Virus record (IMG/VR): IMGVR_UViG_3300042868_002030
Location: 1-22,592 of that record
DNA from: a virus
Reading direction: 5' to 3' (one strand)
DNA length: 22,592 nucleotides
Shown here: positions 1 through 7,550 of the stretch, piece by piece
How the letters are laid out: each line of letters opens with the position of its first letter
Position numbering within the stretch: position 1 is the first letter of the stretch
Notes under the pieces: model-generated
Database searches by the model: none
Told to the model about the DNA's origin: nothing
What the model saw: only the letters and a program-made list of their open reading frames with translations
Translations under genes and position numbers: made by a program

Positions 1-385
1 CCAAGTCTTGTAAGTCTGCTTGTTTAATGCCTGCAAGATCGTACGCTTTCTTGATACCATTAGCAATTTCAATTGCATAGGTTTTATCAGCGATGTTTGC
101 ATTAACACCTTCCTCTTTGGTTTTGAAGACAGCAGTAGCAGTTAAGCGTGTCATGCTTAGTGTACCATCAGCATAAGGAACTTCGTTACCTGCTTCATCA
201 AGACGTGCACCATAGGTTTTCTCTAATGCACTAACGTACAATGGAAATTTTACGTCATCCTGTGTCTTGTAACCAATTGCTTCTAGCTGGCGACCATAAA
301 TGTGAACACGTAAGCCTGTAGAAGTGTAGCCTGAGAAATTTCCATTTGCAGAGAAGTTACCTGCGTTAATTACTAAATTTTGCAT
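1..385 (-). CDS. Unknown leftward gene, 5' part only (possible early/replication-module protein)
   Basis: The frame is open leftward from an ATG at 385-383 to the window edge, giving the first 128 residues. The product begins MQNLVINAGNFSANGNFSGY and is soluble, with no signal peptide or membrane segment. It has beta-rich stretches (LRVHIYGRQ, TLSMTRLTATAVFKT) and a helical end (IANGIKKAYDLAGIKQADLQ). I do not recognise the family. It is the only minus-strand gene in the window and is divergent from the virion genes, which in crAss-like phages fits a gene at the edge of the replication or early block. A small single-stranded-DNA-binding or OB-fold protein is one possibility, but that is a guess from position and beta content. 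The start sits behind an A-rich leader and no minus-strand TAnnTTTG element was found. Confidence 0.7.
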   Translation of the reverse strand, partial: MQNLVINAGNFSANGNFSGYTSTGLRVHIYGRQLEAIGYKTQDDVKFPLYVSALEKTYGARLDEAGNEVPYADGTLSMTRLTATAVFKTKEEGVNANIADKTYAIEIANGIKKAYDLAGIKQADLQDL

Positions 386-421
386 AATGCTTTTTGTTTT
401 TTGTTTATTGAAATATTAGTT

Positions 422-440
422 GGTGGGGACCACCCCCACC
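422..440. repeat. GC-rich hairpin upstream of the leftward gene
   Basis: GGTGGGG (422-428) pairs perfectly with CCCCACC (434-440) around a 5-nt loop. It lies 37 nt from the leftward start codon, so it would be in that gene's leader or its promoter. There is no T-run on either side, so it is not a standard terminator. Confidence 0.7.
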
Positions 441-591
441 TGTCAACTCGCACTGGGGGTTACTATATGGAGTAGTCTCCCCTCCCATACATACAAGGCC
501 CTGGGGGTATTTAGAAAAAAATTTTTTTCATAGGTGGAATCGTCCCACCAGCTATCACCAGCCCAGATTTACACACCCCTTGTTCTAGCGA

Positions 592-690
592 TATTCAGGA
601 ATGTGAAAAAAGTATTTGCATCATGTGAAAAAAATGTTTTATCTTTGGGGGTGGGTGGGGATGTGGCATGAGAGAACACATTCCTGAATA
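592..690. repeat. 14-bp perfect inverted repeat flanking promoter P1
   Basis: TATTCAGGAATGTG at 592-605 is the exact reverse complement of CACATTCCTGAATA at 677-690, with 71 bp between. A second inverted pair, ATCATGTG (620-627) and CACATGAT (692-699), crosses the first. The arms lie on both sides of the promoter, so a single RNA started there would contain only the right-hand arms. This favours DNA-level operator sites over an RNA hairpin. Confidence 0.75.
616..647 (+). promoter_or_regulatory. Bacteroidetes-type promoter P1
   Basis: TTG at 616-618 and TATCTTTG (TAnnTTTG) at 640-647 are separated by 21 bp, matching the known Bacteroidetes -33/-7 pattern. The start of transcription would fall near 654, about 60 nt before the membrane-protein gene at 715. 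The -33 element lies between two copies of ATGTGAAAAAA, a plausible operator arrangement. A G-rich run follows directly (647-660). Confidence 0.7.
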
Positions 691-714
691 ACACATGATA
701 TAAACAAGAACATT

Positions 715-957
715 ATGCTGTATGTATTATTAGTTTTCCTAGCTCTATTGATTATGTCTTTAGTGTATGGGTTTAGAAAGAATGTAGGGATAGATTTAGT
801 ATTTGAGATAAATACATTCTCTAGTCCATATCATCATCTAGGTATATCATTCTTTGGAGAAGATGATGACAGAGGATTCTTAGCTGAGAAGTTAGTTATA
901 GGTATGGTGTTTGTTAATGTTGTAATAGTGTTCTACAAACATAAAGATGAGATTTAA
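715..957 (+). CDS. Small two-helix membrane protein of unknown function
   Basis: An 80-residue protein. Residues 1-20 (MLYVLLVFLALLIMSLVYGF) form a hydrophobic helix that could be an N-terminal anchor or signal-anchor. A second hydrophobic stretch lies at about 60-75 (KLVIGMVFVNVVIVFY), followed by a short charged tail KHKDEI. The loop between them is acidic (EDDD). Two short membrane helices with a charged C-terminus are compatible with a holin-like or host-membrane-modifying phage protein, but nothing specific identifies it and no endolysin lies beside it. It is the first rightward gene, behind promoter P1, and is separated from the next gene by its own promoter P2, so it may be expressed at a different time from the virion genes. 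Confidence 0.7.
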   Translation: MLYVLLVFLALLIMSLVYGFRKNVGIDLVFEINTFSSPYHHLGISFFGEDDDRGFLAEKLVIGMVFVNVVIVFYKHKDEI

Positions 958-987
958 TGCATAATATAGCTTTAGTTAAAATATTTG

Positions 988-1020
988 TATTGTACAATAT
1001 AATTTAACTGTCTATCTTTG
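988..1020 (+). promoter_or_regulatory. Bacteroidetes-type promoter P2 with overlapping palindrome
   Basis: TTG at 990-992 and TATCTTTG at 1013-1020 are separated by 20 bp. The -33 element lies inside a perfect 12-bp palindrome TATTGTACAATA (988-999), which looks like an operator for a dimeric repressor or activator. The start codon of the next gene is 20 nt downstream. This promoter could drive the whole packaging and capsid block, since no comparable promoter was found until 17607. Confidence 0.75.
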
Positions 1021-1039
1021 TAATTAATTACGTAATAAA

Positions 1040-1393
1040 ATGGAACAACCAACAATAATAGTCCAGAAGCTCAAGATAAAGGAAGAGGATGATTTTCTCC
1101 TAGCAGAGAAGTATTATTCTATTCTGTCTGTGCTTAACGATTTAAAGCTAACACATAGAGAGACACAACTCATTGCGTTCACAGCTATTAAGGGGAACAT
1201 TTCCTACAAGCATTTAAGAGAGGAGTTTTGTATTAAATATAACACAAGCTCTCCTACAATTAATAATATGATAAGCAAGCTGAAGAAGATGTCAGTGCTG
1301 ATAAAAGATAAGAGTAAGGTGAAGGTTAATCCAGTTATTATTCTTAAATTTACCAATGACATTAAGCTTGATATAACGTTGTCACATGGATAA
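1040..1393 (+). CDS. Winged-helix-like putative DNA-binding protein
   Basis: A 117-residue basic protein. From about residue 38 it reads as a helix-turn-helix: THRETQLIAFTAIKGN, then YKHLREEFCIKYN, then SSPTINNMISKLKKMSVLIK, in which SSPTINNMISKLKK would be the recognition helix. A short hydrophobic beta segment follows (KVKVNPVIILKF). This layout resembles winged-helix (MarR/replication-initiator style) regulators. It is the first gene after promoter P2, which carries a palindrome, so autoregulation or late-gene control is plausible; a terminase-associated DNA binder is an alternative. The stop overlaps the next start by 8 nt, implying translational coupling. The fold is inferred from the pattern only. 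Confidence 0.75.
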   Translation: MEQPTIIVQKLKIKEEDDFLLAEKYYSILSVLNDLKLTHRETQLIAFTAIKGNISYKHLREEFCIKYNTSSPTINNMISKLKKMSVLIKDKSKVKVNPVIILKFTNDIKLDITLSHG

Positions 1394-1766
1394 GCCAAGG
1401 AGTCTTTCGATAAAGGATTATATTATTAGGAAGATGTCCATTAAGATGAACACTCCTGAGAAGATAATTGAAGCAGTGGTCAACCACCAATTCCAATCAG
1501 CGACAGTGGCATTCAACGATCAGAAGAGTGTAGAACTTTCAGGATTTGGGAAGTTTCTTTTCAACGAGAAGAAGGCAGTGAAGAAGATGGAGACAATGTT
1601 GATTCAGAAGGAGGTGTTAGAACAAACCATTGTAGACGAAACAGCTACAGATAGGAAACGTAAAGCTGCAGAAGTAAAGCTCGAATCCCTTCTACAAGCA
1701 ATAGAGATATTAAAACCAAAAATACAATATGAATCTAAGTCAGATATACGAGGGATGGAGGAATAA
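1386..1766 (+). CDS. HU/IHF-like nucleoid protein fragment with long C-terminal helix
   Basis: A 126-residue protein. Residues about 17-60 match the HU/IHF core: a helical half (TPEKIIEAVVNHQFQSATVA) followed by SVELSGFGKFLF, the equivalent of the HU strand motif with the conserved GFGxF (53-57). Where HU would continue into its DNA-clasping arms with an RNP tip, this protein instead has a long charged helix (about 62-118), probably a coiled coil. HU/IHF-like genes are known in crAss-like genomes near the packaging genes. Likely roles are DNA bending during packaging or transcription control. An internal ATG at 1434 would still keep the core. The gene overlaps both neighbours. The assignment is moderate because only half the HU fold is clear. 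Confidence 0.7.
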   Translation: MDKPRSLSIKDYIIRKMSIKMNTPEKIIEAVVNHQFQSATVAFNDQKSVELSGFGKFLFNEKKAVKKMETMLIQKEVLEQTIVDETATDRKRKAAEVKLESLLQAIEILKPKIQYESKSDIRGMEE

Positions 1767-2040
1767 ATTAGTTCCCCCATCAGCAATTAAAGACATTATT
1801 CAAGAGACAAGTGAGGACAGGATGAATGTATGCAATGCATGTCCACATCATTCTAAGAATCACAAGGGTGTTAGACCAGATGCACATTGCACACATTGTG
1901 GATGTACATTGTCAGCTAAAACCAAATGTCTTTCTTGTAAATGTCCAATAAATAAATGGCTTCCTGTATTAACAGAGGAACAAGAGCAAGAGATTAAAGG
2001 CAATGGAGGAGAACAACAAGAAGAAGGAAGTGATTCTTAG
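1729..2040 (+). CDS. Cysteine-cluster (Zn-ribbon-like) small protein
   Basis: A 103-residue protein with eight cysteines in a compact block: C35-x2-C38, C54-x2-C57-x-C59 and C67-x2-C70-x-C72, with histidines at 40, 41, 53 and 56. This is enough to hold one or two zinc ions, as in a treble-clef or double zinc ribbon. The N-terminal part (SQIYEGWRNKLVPP) is amphipathic and the C-terminus is acidic and Glu-rich. No enzyme motif is visible. It overlaps the previous gene by 38 nt and the next by 38 nt, so it belongs to the same packaging-side operon. A role as a nucleic-acid or protein adaptor is possible but unproven. Confidence 0.75.
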   Translation: MNLSQIYEGWRNKLVPPSAIKDIIQETSEDRMNVCNACPHHSKNHKGVRPDAHCTHCGCTLSAKTKCLSCKCPINKWLPVLTEEQEQEIKGNGGEQQEEGSDS

Positions 2041-2311
2041 AAAGATAGCCCTTCAAAAGTTTATTGAAACATTAGTGAATGTATACAATTCAGGTGCTGA
2101 TTATGTAGACATTATTGGAACTCCTGACGAGAACCAAGACACCATTGGTATTGTTGTTCATGAGGAATATCTTTCTAAGGATGATATGGAGATTGAATTT
2201 ATTGCAGATGAAGATGAGGATGAAGAGGAAGAAGAACCCTATACAAAAATTGATCCTTTAACAGGAAACATTATACCACTGTCTGATGAGGACATAAACG
2301 ATTTAATATGA
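2003..2311 (+). CDS. Acidic small protein of unknown function
   Basis: A 102-residue protein. It starts with a basic helix (NNKKKEVILRKIALQKFIETLVNVYN), continues with a short beta-like stretch (ADYVDIIGTP, TIGIVVHEEYL), then a strongly acidic patch of Asp and Glu (about 69-78) and a conserved-looking end (TKIDPLTGNIIPLSDEDI). The acidic patch could mimic DNA or bind a basic partner such as the HU-like or winged-helix protein upstream; this is conjecture. It ends with TGA inside an ATGA overlap with the next gene, typical of coupled translation. I do not recognise a family. Confidence 0.7.
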   Translation: MEENNKKKEVILRKIALQKFIETLVNVYNSGADYVDIIGTPDENQDTIGIVVHEEYLSKDDMEIEFIADEDEDEEEEEPYTKIDPLTGNIIPLSDEDINDLI

Positions 2312-2580
2312 GCAGGAAACCAACAGATTTCAGCCAAATAATTACATTGCTGAATGAGCTACACAAAAGTTTTCCTAAATACAATATAGGTAGACACATA
2401 TCAACAGCCTTAGATGGAAGTGATTTGTGGGGAATATCAGACAAGCAATTACTTGCTGCATTAAACAAGTATAAGGATCAACAGGAAATAGATGCTCCTT
2501 ATACAAATGAAAGAGAGCTAGATGCCATTATAAATGATGGCATGAACCTCGATCACTTGTTTGATGAAGATGACTACTAA
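2308..2580 (+). CDS. Small protein of unknown function
   Basis: A 90-residue, probably all-helical protein: FSQIITLLNELHKSFP, then NIGRHISTAL, then SDKQLLAALNKYKDQQ, and an acidic C-terminus ending DEDDY. There is no membrane segment or metal motif. The GRHISTALDGSDLWGISDKQLLAAL section looks like a compact helical domain. It begins in a 4-nt ATGA overlap with the preceding gene and lies 12 nt before the possible small terminase gene. Its tight position inside the packaging operon suggests a head or packaging accessory role, but function is unknown. Confidence 0.7.
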   Translation: MSRKPTDFSQIITLLNELHKSFPKYNIGRHISTALDGSDLWGISDKQLLAALNKYKDQQEIDAPYTNERELDAIINDGMNLDHLFDEDDY

Positions 2581-2592
2581 CTAAACTACACA

Positions 2593-2925
2593 ATGGCAAA
2601 AAATACAAAAACTACATATATAAACACTGAGCTTGATTGGGCTGAGGAACAACTATCTTCTTGGAAAGCGTATGTTGATGCTAATCCAATGCACGAACTA
2701 AAGGATAGAATTGAATGGAAACCCACTGCTAAAGGTGGAATGTTACCTATGGTGATAGCAAGTATTGAATCACAGGGTAAGTTTATTCAAGAAACAATGA
2801 AGAACTACTTAGCCTTATTAGAGGTGGTAGATAAACTACGTAGCGTAGAAGAAGCTAAGGTGGAAGTGAGAGGTAAAGGAGAGATGTCTTCTATGGCAGA
2901 AAAGTGGATGAAGAATAGAAAATAA
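2593..2925 (+). CDS. Possible small terminase subunit
   Basis: A 110-residue, helical, charged protein. Its stop codon overlaps the TerL start by one base (TAATG). Features seen: an N-terminal helix around TELDWAEEQLSSWKAYVDAN, a central segment with GGMLPMVIASIESQG, a second long helix (ETMKNYLALLEVVDKLRSVEEAKVEV) that could oligomerise, and a basic end (AEKWMKNRK). Size, position directly before TerL and the helical oligomerisation-like region fit TerS, but no clear DNA-binding helix-turn-helix is visible. The helix-turn-helix protein at 1040-1393 is the alternative TerS candidate. The leader AACTACACA directly before the ATG resembles leaders at 7665 and 10698. Confidence 0.7.
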   Translation: MAKNTKTTYINTELDWAEEQLSSWKAYVDANPMHELKDRIEWKPTAKGGMLPMVIASIESQGKFIQETMKNYLALLEVVDKLRSVEEAKVEVRGKGEMSSMAEKWMKNRK

Positions 2926-4949
2926 TGGAACTACAAAATATAGATTACTCAGACTGGTTTCTTAACCAGAAACGTATTCCAGATAGGGAGAGCGAAGAGT
3001 ATGATATGTTCTTTGAGTTTCACAAGGAACTATGCACCAATGGTGCAATGATGAATGGTGTGTATATAAACCCATTCTTATATTGGCACTTAAACATCTG
3101 GCACACAGAGGTGGATGTTATAGATGAGAGAGGTAGAATTGCACAGAAATATGCTAATCCTCTTCTCAGAGATAATGAGTGGTTAGTAACTAATGAGATA
3201 GATAGAGCACATGCAGAGAAAAAAGGACTTGTAATCCTTGGTATTCGACGTTTTGCTAAGTCTGTATTAGAGGCTAGTTATATAGGATGGGGAGCTACAT
3301 TTGATGAGAACTCCCAGAACATCATTGCTGGTTTGAATGCACCAGATATAAAACTAATCACAGATAAGATTGATAAAGGATTAAACTTCTTACCAGAAGC
3401 ATGGAGATGGCAGAGAATTGAGGATAACTGGAAGAACCAAGTGACACTTGGTATTAAGACTAAATCAGGAGAGAGAATACCATTCTCTCAGATTCTTATA
3501 CGTAACTTAGATGAGGGTAATAATGAGGAGGCTATTGCAGGTACTAAACCTAGAAAGCTAATCATTGATGAGATTGGTAAAGGAAATTTCTTAAGAGGTT
3601 TGCAAGCAGCAACACCAGGTTTTACAACACCATTTGGTTGGGGTTGTTCTCCTATTTTAACAGGAACTGGTGGTGATATGAAGAAATTCATGGATGCAAA
3701 GAGCTTAATGTTTGATGTAAACAACTTTAACTTCCTAGAATATAATAACCAAAAGGATGAAAATAGAATACATGGCTTATTCATTTCTGCTAAATACAGG
3801 ATGGAAGCTAAAGAAGAGTCTACACTTGGAGCTTATCTCAATGAGCCAGAGTCTAGTGATCTTCATAATGTACCAATGTTAGTTAGCAATGAAGAGAAAG
3901 CTATTCAACTAACTAACGATAACCTAGAAAAACTTAAAAAAGCTGGTGATAGAATCGCCTATCTCAAAGAGAAAATGTACTACCCACAAGAAGTGGATGA
4001 CATATTCTTAAATGAAGATACCAATATATTTGATATTGAAGCAGCTAAACGTCAGAAGATCAGACTATTACAACAAGAACGTACAGGAACACCTGTAGTT
4101 TTGTATAGTGAAGATGGAACTATTAAGCATGAGTTCACAGACAAACAACCAATAACCAACTTCCCATTAAAGAATTCAGATCAAAAAGATGCTCCTGTAA
4201 TTATATATGAGTTTCCTATTGAGAATCCTCCTTATGGGTTATATGTTGCTGGAGTCGATCCTTACAGACAAGGAAAGTCTGAATACAGTTCATCATTAGG
4301 ATCTGTATACATATATAAACGTATGCATGAGATCACTGGTGAGAAGTATCAGGATATGTTTGTAGCTAGCTATTGTGCTCGTCCTGATAAGAAAGAAACG
4401 TGGGAAGAACAAGCTCGCTATTTAATTAAATACTTTAATGCTAGAACTCTCGTGGAAAATGACGAGATTAGCTTTATTGAATATATGAAAGCTAAAGGTG
4501 ATGCTCACTATCTAGAACGTCAACCACAGTGGTTAATGGAAGTTGTTCCTAACACTACAGTGAGACGTGAGTATGGTATACATAGATCCTCTGAGAAGAT
4601 AAGAAACTATTTACATAGCTGTCTTAAGAACTATATGGAGGAAGTGATATACACAGAAAAGGATGAAGAAGGTAATGTAACTAAAGAGTTACAAGGTGTT
4701 GGTAAGATATTTGATCCTGTTCTATTAGAAGAAATTATACAATATAATGATTCTGGTAACTTTGATAGAATCATTGCTGCTGAGCTTGCAATAGCTCAAG
4801 CTTTGAAGATGAATCCTATCATGGGAAAGGTAGGTGGTAGTGGGGATGAAAGGGTTACATCAATGTTTAAACCAAACAAAAAGAATCAATTATTCACAGA
4901 GTCTAGAGGACTCTTTCATACAAAGAAAAAAAATAAACTGTTCACGTAA
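2925..4949 (+). CDS. terL: Terminase large subunit (DNA-packaging ATPase/nuclease)
   Basis: A 674-residue motor protein that pumps phage DNA through the portal and cuts it. The ATPase part shows a Walker-A-like GIRRFAKS (106-113), a Walker B with catalytic acid KLIIDE (211-216, D215 E216), and a TGTGG coupling-type motif (246-250). The RNase-H-like nuclease part shows GVD (D445), VENDE (E511, D513) and a late acidic residue in GNFDRIIAAELAIA (D614), the usual three-acid arrangement. Length is typical of a full-length TerL. The tail of the protein is basic (KKKNKLFT). It starts in TAATG overlap with the preceding gene and ends in TAATG overlap with the portal gene, so the packaging machine parts are translated together. 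Confidence 0.95.
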   Translation: MELQNIDYSDWFLNQKRIPDRESEEYDMFFEFHKELCTNGAMMNGVYINPFLYWHLNIWHTEVDVIDERGRIAQKYANPLLRDNEWLVTNEIDRAHAEKKGLVILGIRRFAKSVLEASYIGWGATFDENSQNIIAGLNAPDIKLITDKIDKGLNFLPEAWRWQRIEDNWKNQVTLGIKTKSGERIPFSQILIRNLDEGNNEEAIAGTKPRKLIIDEIGKGNFLRGLQAATPGFTTPFGWGCSPILTGTGGDMKKFMDAKSLMFDVNNFNFLEYNNQKDENRIHGLFISAKYRMEAKEESTLGAYLNEPESSDLHNVPMLVSNEEKAIQLTNDNLEKLKKAGDRIAYLKEKMYYPQEVDDIFLNEDTNIFDIEAAKRQKIRLLQQERTGTPVVLYSEDGTIKHEFTDKQPITNFPLKNSDQKDAPVIIYEFPIENPPYGLYVAGVDPYRQGKSEYSSSLGSVYIYKRMHEITGEKYQDMFVASYCARPDKKETWEEQARYLIKYFNARTLVENDEISFIEYMKAKGDAHYLERQPQWLMEVVPNTTVRREYGIHRSSEKIRNYLHSCLKNYMEEVIYTEKDEEGNVTKELQGVGKIFDPVLLEEIIQYNDSGNFDRIIAAELAIAQALKMNPIMGKVGGSGDERVTSMFKPNKKNQLFTESRGLFHTKKKNKLFT

Positions 4950-7534
4950 TGGCAATAATTAGATATACCAAAGATGCTACAATACGTTATGCGTATTTAA
5001 ACATCTTCCCTGATCAATTCAAAACTGATAAGGAAAAGCAGGATGAAAGCTGGATTAAGAATACAATGGACTACTTTGCAAACAAAGCTTATGCTGAGTA
5101 TGTAAAGAACAGGGATACATTTGTAAAAAATTATGACTTGGTAAAAGGTATTCTTCGTATGGAGGATTTCTACCAAGAGCCTGAGGTGAGAAGTTTTACA
5201 GATATGCTTACAGCAGATCTTGCTCTCCCTGCATATGTTAAACATTATTCTATACTTACAACACCAATCAATGAACTAGTTGGTGAGATCTCTAAACGTC
5301 CAGATACATTTAGAGTGAAAGCATTTGATGATGATAGCAAGGCAGAAGAACTAGAGTTTAAAACTGGCATTCTTCAGGAGTATGTTGTTCAACAGGCTAA
5401 ACAAAAAACATTAGAACAAGCTGCATTATCTGGTCAAGAGATTGATGAAGAACAGTTGAATCAATTGACCATGGATGAAGTGAAGGATGAACTAGATAGT
5501 TATACATCTGTAGCTGAGAAGTGGGCTAATCACGTTCTTACATGTCAGAAAGCTGAGTTTACACTTAAAGAAAAGAGTGAAGATGCATTTAGAGATATGC
5601 TTATCTCTGCTCGTGAGTTCTATCACATCTATGAGGATAACTCAAAAACTGGATTTAATGTAGAGGTTGCTAACCCTAAGAACACTTGGTTCCTAACTAC
5701 ACCAGATAGAAAATATATATCAGATCCTACAGGCAGAGCACAAGGTGCATATGCTGCAGGTATGGTGAATGTAATGGAGCTATCTGAAATCATTGAAACA
5801 TTCCCTGATTTGACTAAAGAGGAAATAGATCACTTACGTTCTTCTCTTCAGGATTATGGTTTGATCAACGTTCGTGAGTCTAATCTTGGTAATGATGCAA
5901 TTTCTCCAGGTATTGATTCTGTTACATATGACACATATGATCCATTAGTGTTACAAACAAGAATGATGATTGAAGGTGAGATGAAGGAAAACAATGATGG
6001 TCTTCAGGACTTCTTAGGTTTAACTTCTAACGTATCTTCTTTTGGTTATAAATATGTTGTTGTTCGTGCGTATTGGATTTCTAAAAAGAAAATTGGTAAG
6101 CTCATCTATACAGATGAAATGGGCAATGAACAATCAACACTTGTAGATGAGACATATAAATCTGGAACTATTCCTACACAAATTTCATTAGAGTGGGGAT
6201 GGATTAACCAATGGTATCAGGGTGTTAAGATTGGACCAGACATTTATCACATTAAACCTTATAAGCTTCTTAATTATTGTCCTATCATTGGTATAACCCA
6301 CGAGGTTAAAAATACTGAAGCAAAATCATTAGTAGATCTAATGAAACCTTTCCAAGTAATCTATAATGTTTGTATGAACCAATTATACAAGTTATTAGAG
6401 AAAGAAGTTGGTAAGGTGCAATTAATGTCTATCAGACATATTCCTATTCCTAAAGATGGAGATGCACAAGATGCATTGGATGTATGGGAAATGGAAGCAC
6501 GTAACAGAGGTGTTGTGTTTATTGATGATTCTCCTGAGAACTTAAAGAGTCCATCTAGCTTTAATCAATATACAAGCTTAGACCTTACACGTACGCAAGA
6601 GATTCAAGCTAGATATACACTAGCACAACAAATTAAAGCTGAGTGCTGGGAACTTATAGGTATGTCTAGACAGCGTATGGGATCCATCTCAGCGTCTGAA
6701 TCTGCTACAGGTGTAAACAATGCTATCCAACAATCATACTCTCAGACAGAGCCTCTATTTGTGGCACACGAGTATGTATTAGGTCAGTTATATCAAGCTA
6801 TTGTAGATGCAGCATTATATGTTGAAAGTTCTAAACCACAATCAACCCTTAGCTACATCACTTCTGAAGGAGAATCAGCATTCGTACAAGTGAATGGTTC
6901 TGATTTAAAATTCAGAGATTTAAAAGTATTCTTGACTAATCGTCCTGATGATACACAAATGTATAATGAGCTTCGTCAATTGGCACAACCTTTGATGCAG
7001 AATGGTGGATCTCTATATGATGTGATTGAACTATATAGTACTAAGTCTATTAGAGAGATGAAGAAAACCTTCAAGGATCTTAGAGATAAGGTGGATGCTG
7101 AGAAACAACAAGCTATGCAATTGCAACAGCAACAAACTGAACAACAAGGTAAGATTGCTCAAGCTCAAATTGCACAGGCTCAACAAATGAAAGACCAAGA
7201 TTTAGCTCACCAGGATTACCAGAATGAGTTAGATAGAATCAATAAGAAAGAAATTGCTCTTATTAATGCTGAATCTAAATCAGGTCCTTTATCAGATCTT
7301 GATATGAATAACACTCCTGATGTCTTAGAATTAAATAGATTAGCTACTGAGCAATCTAAAGCTGCTAGAGACTATGAGGTTAAACTTGCACAAATCAATT
7401 CTCAAAATAGTCAAGCTGCTCAGAAGTTAGAAATTGAAAGAGAAAAATTAAAGGTTGCTAGAGAGAATCAAGCAAACGATTTAGCAGTGGCTAAAGAGAA
7501 TGCAAAGGGTAGAGCAAACAAAAAATCAAAATAG
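4949..7534 (+). CDS. Portal protein
   Basis: An 861-residue protein directly after TerL and ahead of the capsid genes, the standard place and a size expected for the large portal of crAss-like phages. It should form the dodecameric ring at one capsid vertex. The first about 450 residues mix helices and beta strands. The middle contains helical stretches consistent with the stem and crown (LMKPFQVIYNVCMNQLYKLL; SISASESATGVNNAIQQSYS, the latter being a pattern I associate with portals). Residues about 714-861 are a Gln-rich and Ala-rich charged coiled coil (QQAMQLQQQQTEQQ and on) that could form a barrel inside the head. It ends with TAG within a hairpin at 7524-7550. There is no signature catalytic motif, so the call leans on position and size. 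Confidence 0.87.
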   Translation: MAIIRYTKDATIRYAYLNIFPDQFKTDKEKQDESWIKNTMDYFANKAYAEYVKNRDTFVKNYDLVKGILRMEDFYQEPEVRSFTDMLTADLALPAYVKHYSILTTPINELVGEISKRPDTFRVKAFDDDSKAEELEFKTGILQEYVVQQAKQKTLEQAALSGQEIDEEQLNQLTMDEVKDELDSYTSVAEKWANHVLTCQKAEFTLKEKSEDAFRDMLISAREFYHIYEDNSKTGFNVEVANPKNTWFLTTPDRKYISDPTGRAQGAYAAGMVNVMELSEIIETFPDLTKEEIDHLRSSLQDYGLINVRESNLGNDAISPGIDSVTYDTYDPLVLQTRMMIEGEMKENNDGLQDFLGLTSNVSSFGYKYVVVRAYWISKKKIGKLIYTDEMGNEQSTLVDETYKSGTIPTQISLEWGWINQWYQGVKIGPDIYHIKPYKLLNYCPIIGITHEVKNTEAKSLVDLMKPFQVIYNVCMNQLYKLLEKEVGKVQLMSIRHIPIPKDGDAQDALDVWEMEARNRGVVFIDDSPENLKSPSSFNQYTSLDLTRTQEIQARYTLAQQIKAECWELIGMSRQRMGSISASESATGVNNAIQQSYSQTEPLFVAHEYVLGQLYQAIVDAALYVESSKPQSTLSYITSEGESAFVQVNGSDLKFRDLKVFLTNRPDDTQMYNELRQLAQPLMQNGGSLYDVIELYSTKSIREMKKTFKDLRDKVDAEKQQAMQLQQQQTEQQGKIAQAQIAQAQQMKDQDLAHQDYQNELDRINKKEIALINAESKSGPLSDLDMNNTPDVLELNRLATEQSKAARDYEVKLAQINSQNSQAAQKLEIEREKLKVARENQANDLAVAKENAKGRANKKSK

Positions 7535-7550
7535 GTTAACCTTTTTGATT
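7524..7550. terminator. Hairpin over the portal stop codon, possible weak or reverse terminator
   Basis: AATCAAAA (7524-7531) pairs with TTTTGATT (7543-7550), and AGG (7533-7535) with CCT (7540-7542) around a TTAA loop, leaving T7532 bulged. The rightward RNA has no U-run after it, so it is not a good terminator on that strand. Read leftward it is followed by a T-rich run, so it could stop antisense transcription. It may also act as a 3' stability element. Confidence 0.45.

Larger units (their letters stand above)
386..714. promoter_or_regulatory. Divergent intergenic control region
   Basis: This 329-nt gap has no convincing gene. It holds a GC-rich hairpin (422-440), a run of seven A followed by seven T (515-528), a smaller GGTGG/CCACC hairpin (533-549), and TGGGGGT at 454-460, 502-508 and 646-652 with an inverted copy at 432-438. 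It also holds two direct copies of ATGTGAAAAAA 22 bp apart (601-611, 623-633), a 14-bp perfect inverted repeat (592-605 and 677-690), and the rightward promoter at 616-647. The density of repeats in an otherwise AT-rich genome suggests protein-binding sites controlling divergent transcription. That role is inferred. Confidence 0.75.
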
